Source of the DNA: Lentzea pudingi
GTDB taxonomy: Bacteria; Actinomycetota; Actinomycetes; Mycobacteriales; Pseudonocardiaceae
Direction: 5' to 3'
Length of the DNA stretch: 64,000 nt
NCBI RefSeq assembly: GCF_014646255.1
Contig: NZ_BMNC01000006.1
Coordinates: 329,502 to 393,501 of the forward strand
Positions 6,956-15,160 of this stretch are shown here, in pieces (the stretch's first letter is position 1; every line of letters begins with the position of its first letter). Under the pieces are notes generated by a model, which was not told the DNA's origin, ran no database searches, and saw nothing but the letters and a program-made list of their open reading frames with translations. The translations under genes and the position numbers were made by a program.

Positions 6956-9568
6956 TTACGTGCAGGGCAATGCGTCCGGGTCGGCGCCCGCCTTGGGCAC
7001 CCACCGGATGTTCGCGAACGAGGCCTGGAACGCGCCGTCGGTGTAGACGAGGAACGGCGTGTTGACGGTCTCCAGGTCCAGTCCCTTGTTGGAGAAGCAG
7101 GAGACCGGGATCTTGACCGTCGACTTCTGTCCGACGGGGAGGTCGCGGAACGCCTGCGTGGCATCGATCTCCGCCATGCACGGGTACTGGCAGTGCGAGC
7201 TGATGACCGTGCGGTTGGCCGGGGCCTGGTGCACGATCACGTCGAACACGACGGCCGCGTTGGCGTTGCCGTAGCCGCGCAGGTCGCTGACCGCGGGGCT
7301 CTGCAGGTACACCTGGCCGGGGCCGGTGCCGGTCCACGTCGTCTTGAGCGCGTCCTGCTGGACGTTGACGTCGGACTGCACGACGTTGAGCTCGGCGTGC
7401 GAGGCCTGGCCGTCGGGCCCGACCACGGTGCCGCCCCAGTTCTCCGCCGAACCGATCATCGACTGGTACGGCGCGATGTCGGTGCGGTTGAAGATCTCCA
7501 GGTCCTCGGTCGCGGTGCCACCGCCACCACCGGAGCACAGGACGCCGGGGCTCGTCTCGTCGAGCTTGCCGACGTTGCCGGTCTGCCAGTCGCGCAGGCC
7601 GTAGCCGAGCTTGAACAGCGGCTTCTTGGCGGGCTCTCCCGGCAGTGCCGGGCAGGCCTCGCCGGGCCACGAGTAGGACAGCTTGCCGCTGAACCCGTTG
7701 TAACGGCCCTTGATCAGCAGGTCGGCGATGCCGCCGCCCTCGGAGCCCGGCAGCCAGGCGGCCACGAACGCGTCGGAGCGGTTGATCTCCTTGTTCATGT
7801 ACAGCGCGCGGCCACCGACGTAGACGGTGACGACCGGCTTGCCCTTGCCCGAGACCTTGTCCAGCACGGCCAGGTCCTGCGGGTGCAGGCGGGCGGACTC
7901 GAACGACCGCTTGCCCAGGTCGCCCACGCCCTCCGCGTACGGGGTCTCACCGATCACGGCGATGACGGCGTCGAACTGCGACGCGTCCACACCGTCGGCG
8001 GTCTCGGCGAACGTGACGTTCGCGGCGCCCAGGGTGTCCTGGATGCCCTTGAGGATGCTGGTGGCGTTGGGGAAGTCGGCGTTGGTGTTGCCGGTGCCCT
8101 GCCAGGACAGCGTCCAGCCACCGGTCTGGTTGCCGATGTTGTCGGCGCTCTTGCCGACGACGAGGACCTTGCTGCGCTTGGAGAGCGGCAGCACGCGCTT
8201 GTCGTTCTTCAGCAGCACGGCGGACTCACGCACGGCCTCGCGGGCGAGTTCCTTGTGCTGCAACGCCTTCGCGTCACCAGCGTGCTCACGCAGCGAGGGC
8301 TTCTTCGCCTCGAACACACCGGCGCGCAGCTTGACGCGCAGGATGCGGGTCACGGCGTCGTCGATGCGGGCCATCGGGATCTCGCCGTTCTGGACGGACG
8401 CGATCGTGTTGGTGATGAACGCCTTCCAGTCGTTCGGCACCATGAAGATGTCGAGACCGGCGTTGACCGCCTGCGGGCAGCCGCCGTTCGTGCAGCCCGT
8501 GACCTGGCCGTGGCCGTTCCAGTCGCCGACGAGCAGGCCGTCGAAGCCCATCTTCTCCTTGAGGATGCCGGTCTGCACGTACTTGGAGCCGTGCACCTTG
8601 CCCTCGTTGATGACGTCGTTCGTCCAGCTGTTGAACGAGATCATCACCGTCTGGGCACCCGCGGCGAGAGCGCCGTAGTAGCCCTGACCGTGGATGTTGA
8701 TCATGTCCTTCTCGGACGAGGCGTTGACGCCCTGGTCCTTGCCGCCGGTCGTGCCGCCGTCACCGAGGAAGTGCTTCGCGGTGGCGATCACACCGTCCTC
8801 GCTGATGCGCTTCTTCGCGTTGTCCTGCAAGCCCCTGACGGCCTCGTAGCCGTAGGCGCGCGTGATGCGCGGGTCCTCCGAGAAGCCCTCGTACGTGCGG
8901 CCCCACCGGTCGTCCTGCACGACGGCGAGCGTGGGCGCGAAGGCCCAGTCCTGGCCCGTGGCACGGATCTGCTCGGCCGTGGCCTCGTTGATGTCGCGGA
9001 CGAGGCACGGGTCCTGCGCCGCACCGAGACCGATGTTGTGCGGGAAGACCGTGGCGCCGTAGACGTTGTTGTTGCCGTGCACGGCGTCGATGCCCCAGAT
9101 GGCGGGGATCTTCGTGCGCGACTGCTTCGAGGCCTCGAAGTACGCGTCGGCGAGCGCCAGCCACTCCTGCGGCGTCGCGTTCTTCTTGGCGCCGGGCCAG
9201 CTGCCGCCACCGTTGAGGACGGAGCCGAACCCGTAGGTCGTGACGTCCGCGGGCGTGATCGCGGAGATCTCGGGCTGCGTCATCTGGCCGACCTTCTCGG
9301 CCAGCGTCATGTCCGCGAGGATCGCCTTGATGCGGGCCTCGTCCTTGCGGTCGCCGTCGAGCTGGCTGTCGACCTTCGGCCAGTCCTTGAGCGTGGGCAA
9401 GGACTTCTCGATGCGAGCACAGCCGTGCTCCGTCTTCGGCTGCCCGATGACCGTCTGCTTAGACGGCTTCGGCGGCCAGTGCTGCGCGTCCTGCGCCACG
9501 GCCGCCGAGGTCGTGCCGGCGGCGAGCGTCAGCCCCAGCACTGCGGCGAGAGTGCTTCTCCAATGCAT
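6956..9568 (-). CDS. Secreted GH3 beta-glucosidase / exo-1,4-beta-glucosidase (ExoP type)
   Basis: An 870-residue exported enzyme. The signal peptide is STLAAVLGLTLAAGTTSAAVA. The GH3 N-terminal barrel carries GIDAVHGNNNVYGATVFPHN, AKHFLGDGG and the nucleophile Asp in LLVGDWNG (about residue 349). The GH3 C-terminal domain follows (ESAVLLKNDKRVLPL). After a Gly-rich linker, the last ~180 residues form an ExoP-type beta-sandwich domain. Such enzymes release glucose from cello-oligosaccharides or beta-glucans. The ATG at 9568 has GAGG upstream; an in-frame TTG 15 nt earlier is less likely. A LacI/CebR-like palindrome lies 38 bp upstream of the start, tying it to the GH9/GH6/importer locus at 42-49 kb. 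Confidence 0.92.
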   Translation of the reverse strand: MHWRSTLAAVLGLTLAAGTTSAAVAQDAQHWPPKPSKQTVIGQPKTEHGCARIEKSLPTLKDWPKVDSQLDGDRKDEARIKAILADMTLAEKVGQMTQPEISAITPADVTTYGFGSVLNGGGSWPGAKKNATPQEWLALADAYFEASKQSRTKIPAIWGIDAVHGNNNVYGATVFPHNIGLGAAQDPCLVRDINEATAEQIRATGQDWAFAPTLAVVQDDRWGRTYEGFSEDPRITRAYGYEAVRGLQDNAKKRISEDGVIATAKHFLGDGGTTGGKDQGVNASSEKDMINIHGQGYYGALAAGAQTVMISFNSWTNDVINEGKVHGSKYVQTGILKEKMGFDGLLVGDWNGHGQVTGCTNGGCPQAVNAGLDIFMVPNDWKAFITNTIASVQNGEIPMARIDDAVTRILRVKLRAGVFEAKKPSLREHAGDAKALQHKELAREAVRESAVLLKNDKRVLPLSKRSKVLVVGKSADNIGNQTGGWTLSWQGTGNTNADFPNATSILKGIQDTLGAANVTFAETADGVDASQFDAVIAVIGETPYAEGVGDLGKRSFESARLHPQDLAVLDKVSGKGKPVVTVYVGGRALYMNKEINRSDAFVAAWLPGSEGGGIADLLIKGRYNGFSGKLSYSWPGEACPALPGEPAKKPLFKLGYGLRDWQTGNVGKLDETSPGVLCSGGGGGTATEDLEIFNRTDIAPYQSMIGSAENWGGTVVGPDGQASHAELNVVQSDVNVQQDALKTTWTGTGPGQVYLQSPAVSDLRGYGNANAAVVFDVIVHQAPANRTVISSHCQYPCMAEIDATQAFRDLPVGQKSTVKIPVSCFSNKGLDLETVNTPFLVYTDGAFQASFANIRWVPKAGADPDALPCT

Positions 9569-9605
9569 GCCGCCGATCCTCAACGGCGTGTTACGTCCAC
9601 GTCAA

Positions 9606-9619
9606 TGGGAACGCTCTCA
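9606..9619. promoter_or_regulatory. LacI/CebR-type operator before GH3 gene
   Basis: TGGGAACGCTCTCA differs at two positions from TGGGAGCGCTCCCA, the known box for cellobiose-responsive CebR/CelR repressors. It sits 38 bp upstream of the beta-glucosidase start, where a bound repressor would block transcription. Confidence 0.6.
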
Positions 9620-9893
9620 CGACTTTTTTCCGGGAAACTTCCAGGACGAAGTTCCCATACCGGGCCTGTTCGTTCGTGTGGGGTTTTGAGCTGGTTCGTC
9701 GAGGCTGGCGAGGCCCGTTCCGGGCGGCTTCCAGGAGATCCCTCCGGCCGCACCGGGATCGGTGAGGACCAGCACCGATTCGTCGAGCCGATGGAAGTCC
9801 AGCGCGTCCTCCCCCGTCTCGTACGGCTTGCCCGCGACGAGCAGGAGCGGTTCTGGAGCTTCGTCTCGAAGTCCGCGCGGATCTCTTCCCGAA
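9617..9893 (-). pseudogene. Possible gene remnant without a start codon
   Basis: After the gltX terminator, one minus-strand frame reads through about 90 codons with high GC at third positions and protein-like composition (LLLVAGKPYETGEDALDFH, then LDESVLVLTDPGAAGG), ending at TGA 9619-9617. I find no ATG, GTG or TTG before the conserved-looking part. Upstream it runs into the terminator hairpin, so it may be the 3' remnant of a lost gene. No family is recognised. The other five frames look less protein-like. It could also be chance in GC-rich DNA. Confidence 0.25.
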
Positions 9894-9904
9894 CAAGCGA
9901 AAAA

Positions 9905-9930
9905 CCCCCGGCTCCACCAGGAGCCGGGGG
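9905..9930 (-). terminator. Rho-independent terminator of the GluRS gene
   Basis: CCCCCGGCTCC / GGAGCCGGGGG form 11-bp perfect arms around a 4-nt loop. On the minus strand a TTTTTCG run follows directly, 18 nt after the stop of the upstream gene. This is a canonical intrinsic terminator. Confidence 0.85.
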
Positions 9931-9947
9931 CCGTTCACACACGTGCG

Positions 9948-11594
9948 TCAGCCAGCGAGCGCGCGCACCCGGCGCAGCACCTCGTCGGCGCCCAGCGTGC
10001 GGGCCACCGCGTGCAGGTCCGGGCTCGCCTTGGAACCGGTGAGCGCCACGCGGATCAGCTGCGCGGCCTCACGGATCGAGCCGGGGTACGCGTCCGGGTT
10101 CTTCTTGAGCTCCTTGGGGTTCGGCGCGAACCCGTGCTTCGCGGCGAGCTCGCGGATCTGGCCGAACCACTCCTGGCCGTCCTCGAGGTCCGCGTAGCCG
10201 TCGGCGAAGTCCGCGGCGAACGCGGAGATCAGCTCCGGCGAAAGGCCGCCGAGGCGCTCGTCGGCGCGGTCGGAGACGAGCGGGAACAGCGACGGGAAGA
10301 AGAAGCCGTACGCGGTGCGGAAGTCCGACCACTTGCGGAGGTCCTTGCGCGGGTTCGCGACCTCCGGGCCGCGCTCGACCGTCAGCGCCGCCAGAGCCGC
10401 GTCACGCTCGGAAGCCAGCACCTCGACCAGCTCGGGGTCGTAGGTGGCAGCCCACTCCGACACCCGCGAGATGATCTCCTCGCCGGACAGGGTGGCCACG
10501 TAGTCGGCGCAGATGTCGTCGAGCTTCACCAGGTCGACCAGCGGCCCGGCGACGCCGCACTCGGCCAGCGAGATCGGGGCCTCCAGGGCCTCGGCCAGCG
10601 GCAGCTCCGCGAGGCGGGCGTTCACGAGGCCGCGCAGGTAGTACTGGACGGCCTGTGCAGGGAAGCCCGCCTCGATGAAGAACTCGACGGACGCCTCGGG
10701 GTCCTTGCGCTTCGAGAGCTTGCGCCGGGAGCCGCCCTGCTGCTTCATCAGCGGCGCGATGTGGGCGTACTCGACGCGCTCGAAGCCCAGGGCGTCGAAC
10801 AGCTGCAGGTGCGTCGGCACCGAGGAGATCCACTCCTCGCCGCGGATCACCAGGTTCACGCGCATCAGGTGGTCGTCGACGGCGTGCGCGAAGTGGTACG
10901 TGGGCAGGCGCGGCGACTGGTCCGACGCCTTGAGGATCACCACGTCGTTGCGGTTGGCGTCGTGCTCGAGCTCGCCGCGGATGGCGTCGACGAACTTGGT
11001 CCGCTCCCCCGCCTTGCCCGGCGAGCGGAAGCGCACCACGTACGGACGGCCCTCGTCCAGAGCGGCCTGGACGTCCTCGGCGGTCTTGTCGCGCCAGATC
11101 GCCCACCGGCCGTAGTACCCGGTCGGCAGCTTGGTGGCCTGCTGGCGCGCGGTGATGTCCGCGAGCTCTTCCTTCGTCGCGAAGCACAGGTAGGCGGCGC
11201 CGGAGCGCACCAGCTCACGCACGTACGTCAGGTAGATCTGCTCGCGCTGCGACTGGTGGTACGGGCCGTAGGCGCCCGCCTCGTCGGCCTCGTCCGGCTG
11301 GATGCCGAAGTACTCGAACGCCTGGTTGAACTGCGCGACGGCGCCCTCGACCTCACGCGCCTGGTCGGTGTCCTCGACGCGCACGATGTACGAGCCACCG
11401 GAGTGGGTCGCGATGTCGCGGTCGATGGAGCCGACGTACAGGCCGCCGATGTGCAGGAACCCGGTCGGCGAGGGACCCAGGCGGGTGACCTTCGCGCCTT
11501 CGCCCAGCCCGCGGGGCGGGTACTGCTCCTCCCAGAAGGACGGCTCAGGCAGGTCCGAGGGGAACAGGGCGTCGACGACGGCACGGTCGAGCAT
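9948..11594 (-). CDS. gltX: Glutamyl-tRNA synthetase, long atypical form
   Basis: A 548-residue class I aminoacyl-tRNA synthetase that charges tRNA-Glu. The ATP-binding HIGH motif is GPSPTGFLHIGGL and the KMSKS loop is RRKLSKRKD. An extra ~35-residue N-terminal segment (FPSDLPEPSFWEEQYPPRGL) precedes the catalytic core, and the protein is longer than the ~490 residues usual for actinobacterial GluRS. The sequence around HIGG (YVGSIDRDIATHSGGSYIVR) also differs from the common NWAYARH type. It may be a second, divergent copy, perhaps with special tRNA preference or resistance to an inhibitor; that needs the rest of the genome. ATG at 11594 with GGAG upstream. A strong terminator follows the gene. 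Confidence 0.9.
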   Translation of the reverse strand: MLDRAVVDALFPSDLPEPSFWEEQYPPRGLGEGAKVTRLGPSPTGFLHIGGLYVGSIDRDIATHSGGSYIVRVEDTDQAREVEGAVAQFNQAFEYFGIQPDEADEAGAYGPYHQSQREQIYLTYVRELVRSGAAYLCFATKEELADITARQQATKLPTGYYGRWAIWRDKTAEDVQAALDEGRPYVVRFRSPGKAGERTKFVDAIRGELEHDANRNDVVILKASDQSPRLPTYHFAHAVDDHLMRVNLVIRGEEWISSVPTHLQLFDALGFERVEYAHIAPLMKQQGGSRRKLSKRKDPEASVEFFIEAGFPAQAVQYYLRGLVNARLAELPLAEALEAPISLAECGVAGPLVDLVKLDDICADYVATLSGEEIISRVSEWAATYDPELVEVLASERDAALAALTVERGPEVANPRKDLRKWSDFRTAYGFFFPSLFPLVSDRADERLGGLSPELISAFAADFADGYADLEDGQEWFGQIRELAAKHGFAPNPKELKKNPDAYPGSIREAAQLIRVALTGSKASPDLHAVARTLGADEVLRRVRALAG

Positions 11595-11680
11595 CGCTAA
11601 GGGTCTCCAAACCAGGGAAGAAGTACGCCCAGGTTATCAACGTGCGCGAGCCGAAATGCCGCGCCCCAGATCATCCGCCC

Positions 11681-11846
11681 AGAGCCTGTCTCCTGGGTCT
11701 CGTCCCCGAGAGCTGCGCCTGAGGTGGCTCCTGGCGGTGCGGGCGGCAGATCCGCGTACCGGTGTTGTACGTGGGTCTGCCGCCCGTGCCCCCAGGAGCC
11801 ACCTCAGGCCCGGGTCTCGCGGGCGAGACCCGGGAGACAGGCTCTA
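11681..11846. repeat. 166-bp near-palindromic element (MITE-like)
   Basis: Two arms of about 75-80 nt, starting AGAGCCTGTCTCCTGGGTCTC on the left and ending with the complement of AGAGCCTGTCTCCCGGGTCTC on the right, are complementary at most positions, with a small centre near 11757-11772. The inner blocks CCTGAGGTGGCTCCTGG and GGGCGGCAG also pair. It carries no protein. AGAGCCTGTC ends resemble inverted repeats of actinobacterial IS5-like elements, so a mini-transposon is likely; an RNA hairpin role is possible. It lies between GluRS and the YrdC gene. Confidence 0.75.
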
Positions 11847-11850
11847 GGCT
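11845..11850 (+). promoter_or_regulatory. Putative -10 box (TAGGCT) of leaderless YrdC-type gene
   Basis: TAGGCT fits TANNNT and ends 8 nt before the ATG at 11859, with no Shine-Dalgarno between. Its first bases overlap the right end of the palindromic element, the same arrangement as at 3833. Confidence 0.45.
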
Positions 11851-11858
11851 CACCGGCC

Positions 11859-12479
11859 ATGGCCAAGTACCTCGACGTCCACCCGGTCAACCCGCAGAAG
11901 CGCGCCATCGACCAGGCAGTGCGGATCCTGCAGGAGGACGGCCTGATCGCGTACCCGACCGACTCCTGCTACGCGCTCGGCTGCCGGCTGGGCAACAAGG
12001 ACGGCATCGACCGCATCCGGGAGATCCGCAAGCTCGACGACAAGCACCACTTCACGCTGATGTGCGAGAACTTCGCGCAGCTCGGCCAGTTCGTGGTGGT
12101 GGACAACGCGGTGTTCCGCGCGGTCAAGGCGTCCACGCCGGGCAACTACACGTTCATCCTGCCCGCGACGAAGGAGGTGCCGCGCCGCATGATGCACCCG
12201 AAGAAGAAGACGGTGGGCGCGCGCATCCCCGACCACGTCGTGACGCAGGCGCTGCTCGAGGCGATGGGCGAGCCGCTGCTCACGTCCACGCTGCTGCTGC
12301 CCGACGAGGCCGAGCCGCTGGTGCAGGGCTGGGAGATCAAGGAACGCCTCGACCACGTGGTGGACGCGGTGATCGACTCCGGGGAGTGCGGCACCACGCC
12401 CACCACGGTGGTGGACTTCTCGAGCGGCGAGGCCGAGATCATCCGCTACGGCGCGGGCGACCCGGAACGCTTCGAGTGA
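11859..12479 (+). CDS. YrdC/Sua5-family threonylcarbamoyl-AMP synthase-like protein
   Basis: A 206-residue cytoplasmic protein. It has the YrdC fold: LIAYPTDSCYALGCRL near residue 30, the SUA5 KxR-like stretch in IRKLDDKHHFTLMC, and PGNYTFILPATKEVPRRMM. Family members make threonylcarbamoyl-AMP for the t6A modification of tRNA. This sequence is closer to the YciO branch (TPTTVVDFS near the end), whose role is less certain and which may act in addition to the main TsaC. The ATG at 11859 is chosen because longer upstream frames only read through the palindromic repeat. The transcript is probably leaderless. Confidence 0.85.
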   Translation: MAKYLDVHPVNPQKRAIDQAVRILQEDGLIAYPTDSCYALGCRLGNKDGIDRIREIRKLDDKHHFTLMCENFAQLGQFVVVDNAVFRAVKASTPGNYTFILPATKEVPRRMMHPKKKTVGARIPDHVVTQALLEAMGEPLLTSTLLLPDEAEPLVQGWEIKERLDHVVDAVIDSGECGTTPTTVVDFSSGEAEIIRYGAGDPERFE

Positions 12480-12482
12480 CCG

Positions 12483-12950
12483 CTAGCGCCGGAACCAGGC
12501 CTGGTAGTTGGTGCCGTCGCAGGGTTCCAGCCGGACGTTGGTCTCGCCGAGCCGTTGGAGGCACCGGCCGGAGCTGAGGTGGCGGACGGTGAGGCGCGAG
12601 GCCGAGCCGCTCACCACCCAGACCTGCGACGAGGAACCGTTGCAGGTCGCGAGGCTCACGGTGTAACCGGCCTGCGCGGCGCACTTGTTGCTCTGGTTGC
12701 TCACGAGCTGGGTCTGGCGGCCGAACGAGCCCACCCACCTGAAGTTCTGGAACGCGCCGTCGTTGCACCTCGTGTGGTAGACGTCGCCGTACGGGTGCCC
12801 CGCGTAGCCGTCCAGGCAGGACGAGGTGCCGGTGCCCTGGAACTTCCAGGTCACGGCGGCCGAAGCCGGCTGGGCGGCGGCCACGGACAGGCCTGCCGCC
12901 GCCACGGCGGCGAGTGCTGCGGGTACGACCCGGCTGATCAGCCTCTTCAT
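12483..12950 (-). CDS. Secreted ricin-type beta-trefoil lectin
   Basis: A 155-residue exported protein. The signal peptide has a basic MKRLISR start, a hydrophobic AALAAVAAAGLSV core and an ASA-A cleavage site. The remainder is one beta-trefoil with three repeats, each with a Cys pair and an aromatic closing motif (FQNFRW, SSQVWV, NYQAWF). There is no catalytic domain, so it probably binds galactose- or xylose-containing glycans, or acts against competing microbes. ATG 12950 has GGGGAA upstream. It ends 3 bp from the convergent YrdC gene. Confidence 0.85.
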   Translation of the reverse strand: MKRLISRVVPAALAAVAAAGLSVAAAQPASAAVTWKFQGTGTSSCLDGYAGHPYGDVYHTRCNDGAFQNFRWVGSFGRQTQLVSNQSNKCAAQAGYTVSLATCNGSSSQVWVVSGSASRLTVRHLSSGRCLQRLGETNVRLEPCDGTNYQAWFRR

Positions 12951-13095
12951 GTGCGTTCCCCTCTTCTCGCGCCGAGTTGTCCGGCGCGGTCGGGGGAACG
13001 ATGGACGGGCGGCCATGCGAACTTCTTGCACGAGTTCTGCAATCCGCAGGTCAGGACGGGTGACGGCGCGGGCCGCCACCCGTCCCGCCCAGGAC

Positions 13096-14919
13096 CTAGG
13101 ACACGACCAGCGCGTAGTCCGCGTCGGTCGCGGCGGTCTCGACGTGACCGTCCACGTTGACCGAGGTCGCGATCACCTCGACCGTCCAGTTGCCCGCGGC
13201 GGGCGTCTGGACGAGGACGTTCTCCACGGTGTCGACGGTGTTCGCGACCCCGCCGGACGTGGACCAGTTGCCGGCCAGCAGGCCGTTGTTGCCCCAGTAG
13301 ACGGTGCCGTTCGGGGCGGTGACCTTGAGCGTCAGGTCGTTGACGGTCGCCTTGGCCGCGGTCGGCGAACCGGCCGGGTCGGTGTAGGCGAGGGTTGCGC
13401 GCAGCGGCGTCTGGCCGTTGGACACCACGGTGTACTTGCGCGACTGGCCGGTGACCAGCAGGTCGGTCTCGTTGACGAGCACCGGCAGCTTCCAGCCGCC
13501 CGCCTTCGCGCGGTCGTAGAGGTTGCGCACGGACGCGGTGCCCCAGCCCTGGTGCGTGCGGGTCTGGTCGTGCGTGGTGCCGGAGAACGCGTGCTGGTCG
13601 GCCGTGTTGATCAGCAGCGCCTTCGCGGTCGCCGCGTGCGGGCGGGAGGCGAACACGTCGCGCTTCTTGCCGGGCGCTCCGTCGAACACGCCGTCGGACC
13701 ACATCTGGAACAGCAGACCGGCGTTGCCGCAGGTGATCGGCGTGGCGCCGGACGTGCCGCCGAACGACGCCGTGTACGCGGTGTCGCTGGTGGACGTCGT
13801 GGTGTCGATGCGGTCGTAGAAGTTCGAGATCTCGGGCTTGATGCGGCCGTCGGCGGCGGGGCCGATCGACGCTCCGCCGTTCCACTTGTCGTCGGTGCGC
13901 GAGGCGGTGTTGTAGTGGTAGTGCCCGCCGACCGACAGCACGTTCTTGGCCCATGCCTGCGGGCGTGAGCTCCTGGTGCCCGCGTTGCTCTGCGACTGGC
14001 AGATCAGCAGGTCGTGGTCGAACACGATCCGGTCCATCTGCTGCGAGATCGAGTTGTACGCCGTGGTGAGCGAGTCACCCCAGCTGTTCGACTGGAACAC
14101 CGCGCGGTACTGGCCCGCCGGGTCGACGAGCCGCTTGGTGTGCGCGTAGCGGTCGCCGGTGTTGTAGACGGCCGTGATGCCCTGGCCCTCCGGCAGCAGG
14201 CCGCGGTGCGCGGACGAGACGCCGGACGCGAAGATCTGCCCGTACGTCGCGGTGCCGTGCGAGGTGTTCGTCGAGTTCGCGGTGTGCTGCAGCGGCGGCC
14301 GGGCGCGGAACTCCTGGTGCGTGACGCGGAACCCGCCGTCCATCACCTCGCCGCGCACGCCCTGGCCCTTGTAGCCGCCGGCCGACTCGATGTGGTTCGC
14401 GCCGGAGGACTCCCGCGAGATCGCCATGTCGGTCTCCGGCGCGGACACCGGGTCGATCGCGATCACGGCGGGCAGCTTCGCGAGCTGGGCGGCTTGCTCG
14501 GCGTCCAGGGTGGCCATGATGTGCTCACGGCTCTCGGAGATGACGTTCACCTTGCCGCCCAAGGACTTCACCTTGGCCGCGACGGTCTTCTGGTCGCGCG
14601 CGTCCTGCTCGACCAGCGTGATCAGGTAGTCGGACGAGCCGCCCAGCGCCATGATCCGCGGCTGGGCCGCGAACGGCTTCACCTCGCGCACGTAGCTCAG
14701 CCGTGCGACGGGCGCGGTGTTCGTCATGCGGGCGAGGTAGGTGCCGTCCTGGACGAACGTGCCGAGACGCACGCCGAGACCCTCGAGCTGGTGGCGCTGG
14801 TCATCGGACAGGGTGGTGCGGAACTGCAGCAGGTAGGCGCCCTCGGCCGGGGCAGCGACGGCAGGAACGCCGCTGATCAGCGAGAACGCCGCGGCGATGC
14901 TCAACATTGTGCGCAGCAC
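13096..14919 (-). CDS. Secreted subtilisin-like serine protease (S8)
   Basis: A 607-residue exported peptidase. The signal peptide is near MLSIAAAFSLISGVPAVAAPA. A propeptide of about 150 residues follows, then the S8 triad: Asp in GEVMDGGF, His in TSHGTATYGQ, Ser in GGTSGATPITCG. The oxyanion Asn may be in QSNSWGDS or QSQSNAG. The last ~120 residues form a P/proprotein-convertase-like beta domain (LRATLAYTDPAGSPTA, VYWGNNGLL, GNWTVEV). The GTG at 14919 is preferred because GGAGG lies 8 nt upstream; earlier ATGs have no ribosome site. It likely degrades extracellular protein. No neighbouring gene suggests a specific partner. Confidence 0.9.
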   Translation of the reverse strand: MLRTMLSIAAAFSLISGVPAVAAPAEGAYLLQFRTTLSDDQRHQLEGLGVRLGTFVQDGTYLARMTNTAPVARLSYVREVKPFAAQPRIMALGGSSDYLITLVEQDARDQKTVAAKVKSLGGKVNVISESREHIMATLDAEQAAQLAKLPAVIAIDPVSAPETDMAISRESSGANHIESAGGYKGQGVRGEVMDGGFRVTHQEFRARPPLQHTANSTNTSHGTATYGQIFASGVSSAHRGLLPEGQGITAVYNTGDRYAHTKRLVDPAGQYRAVFQSNSWGDSLTTAYNSISQQMDRIVFDHDLLICQSQSNAGTRSSRPQAWAKNVLSVGGHYHYNTASRTDDKWNGGASIGPAADGRIKPEISNFYDRIDTTTSTSDTAYTASFGGTSGATPITCGNAGLLFQMWSDGVFDGAPGKKRDVFASRPHAATAKALLINTADQHAFSGTTHDQTRTHQGWGTASVRNLYDRAKAGGWKLPVLVNETDLLVTGQSRKYTVVSNGQTPLRATLAYTDPAGSPTAAKATVNDLTLKVTAPNGTVYWGNNGLLAGNWSTSGGVANTVDTVENVLVQTPAAGNWTVEVIATSVNVDGHVETAATDADYALVVS

Positions 14920-15027
14920 GAATACAACCTCCATCGGCAGGGTTGGCGGCAACCGGAGGAAGTAACCGCCCGTGACCAGGACGTTACCGGGGAAGGCCGG
15001 GTCAGGACATCAGTCGTTCGGCGGTGA

Positions 15028-15141
15028 TCATCTCGCGGGACGGTGTAGCAGAATCCGGTCGCCCGCGATGTTCACGTTCACCCGGATGGTGCATCCGGAG
15101 TAACGTCCGATCAGGTAAGCCCGACATGCCCGGCACAGCAT
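15028..15141 (-). CDS. Possible 37-residue protein with CxxC motif
   Basis: A short frame encodes MLCRACRAYLIGRYSG and then CTIRVNVNIAGDRILLHRPAR. The CxxC and a later Cys, a strand-like hydrophobic end and lower GC than the surroundings make it mildly protein-like. It starts 20 bp from the divergent unknown gene at 15161. The ribosome site is weak (GCGGAA). It could be chance. Confidence 0.25.
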   Translation of the reverse strand: MLCRACRAYLIGRYSGCTIRVNVNIAGDRILLHRPAR

Positions 15142-15160
15142 TTCCGCGCGCGGAGGACGG

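Noticed and set aside
7193..10042. A 949-codon open frame on the plus strand
   Set aside because: It is antisense to the GH3 gene, rich in Arg/Val/Gly with no domain; the GH3 frame has all family motifs.
12483..13079. Longer start for the ricin lectin gene
   Set aside because: The extra 43 residues are basic and would block the clear signal peptide starting at 12950.
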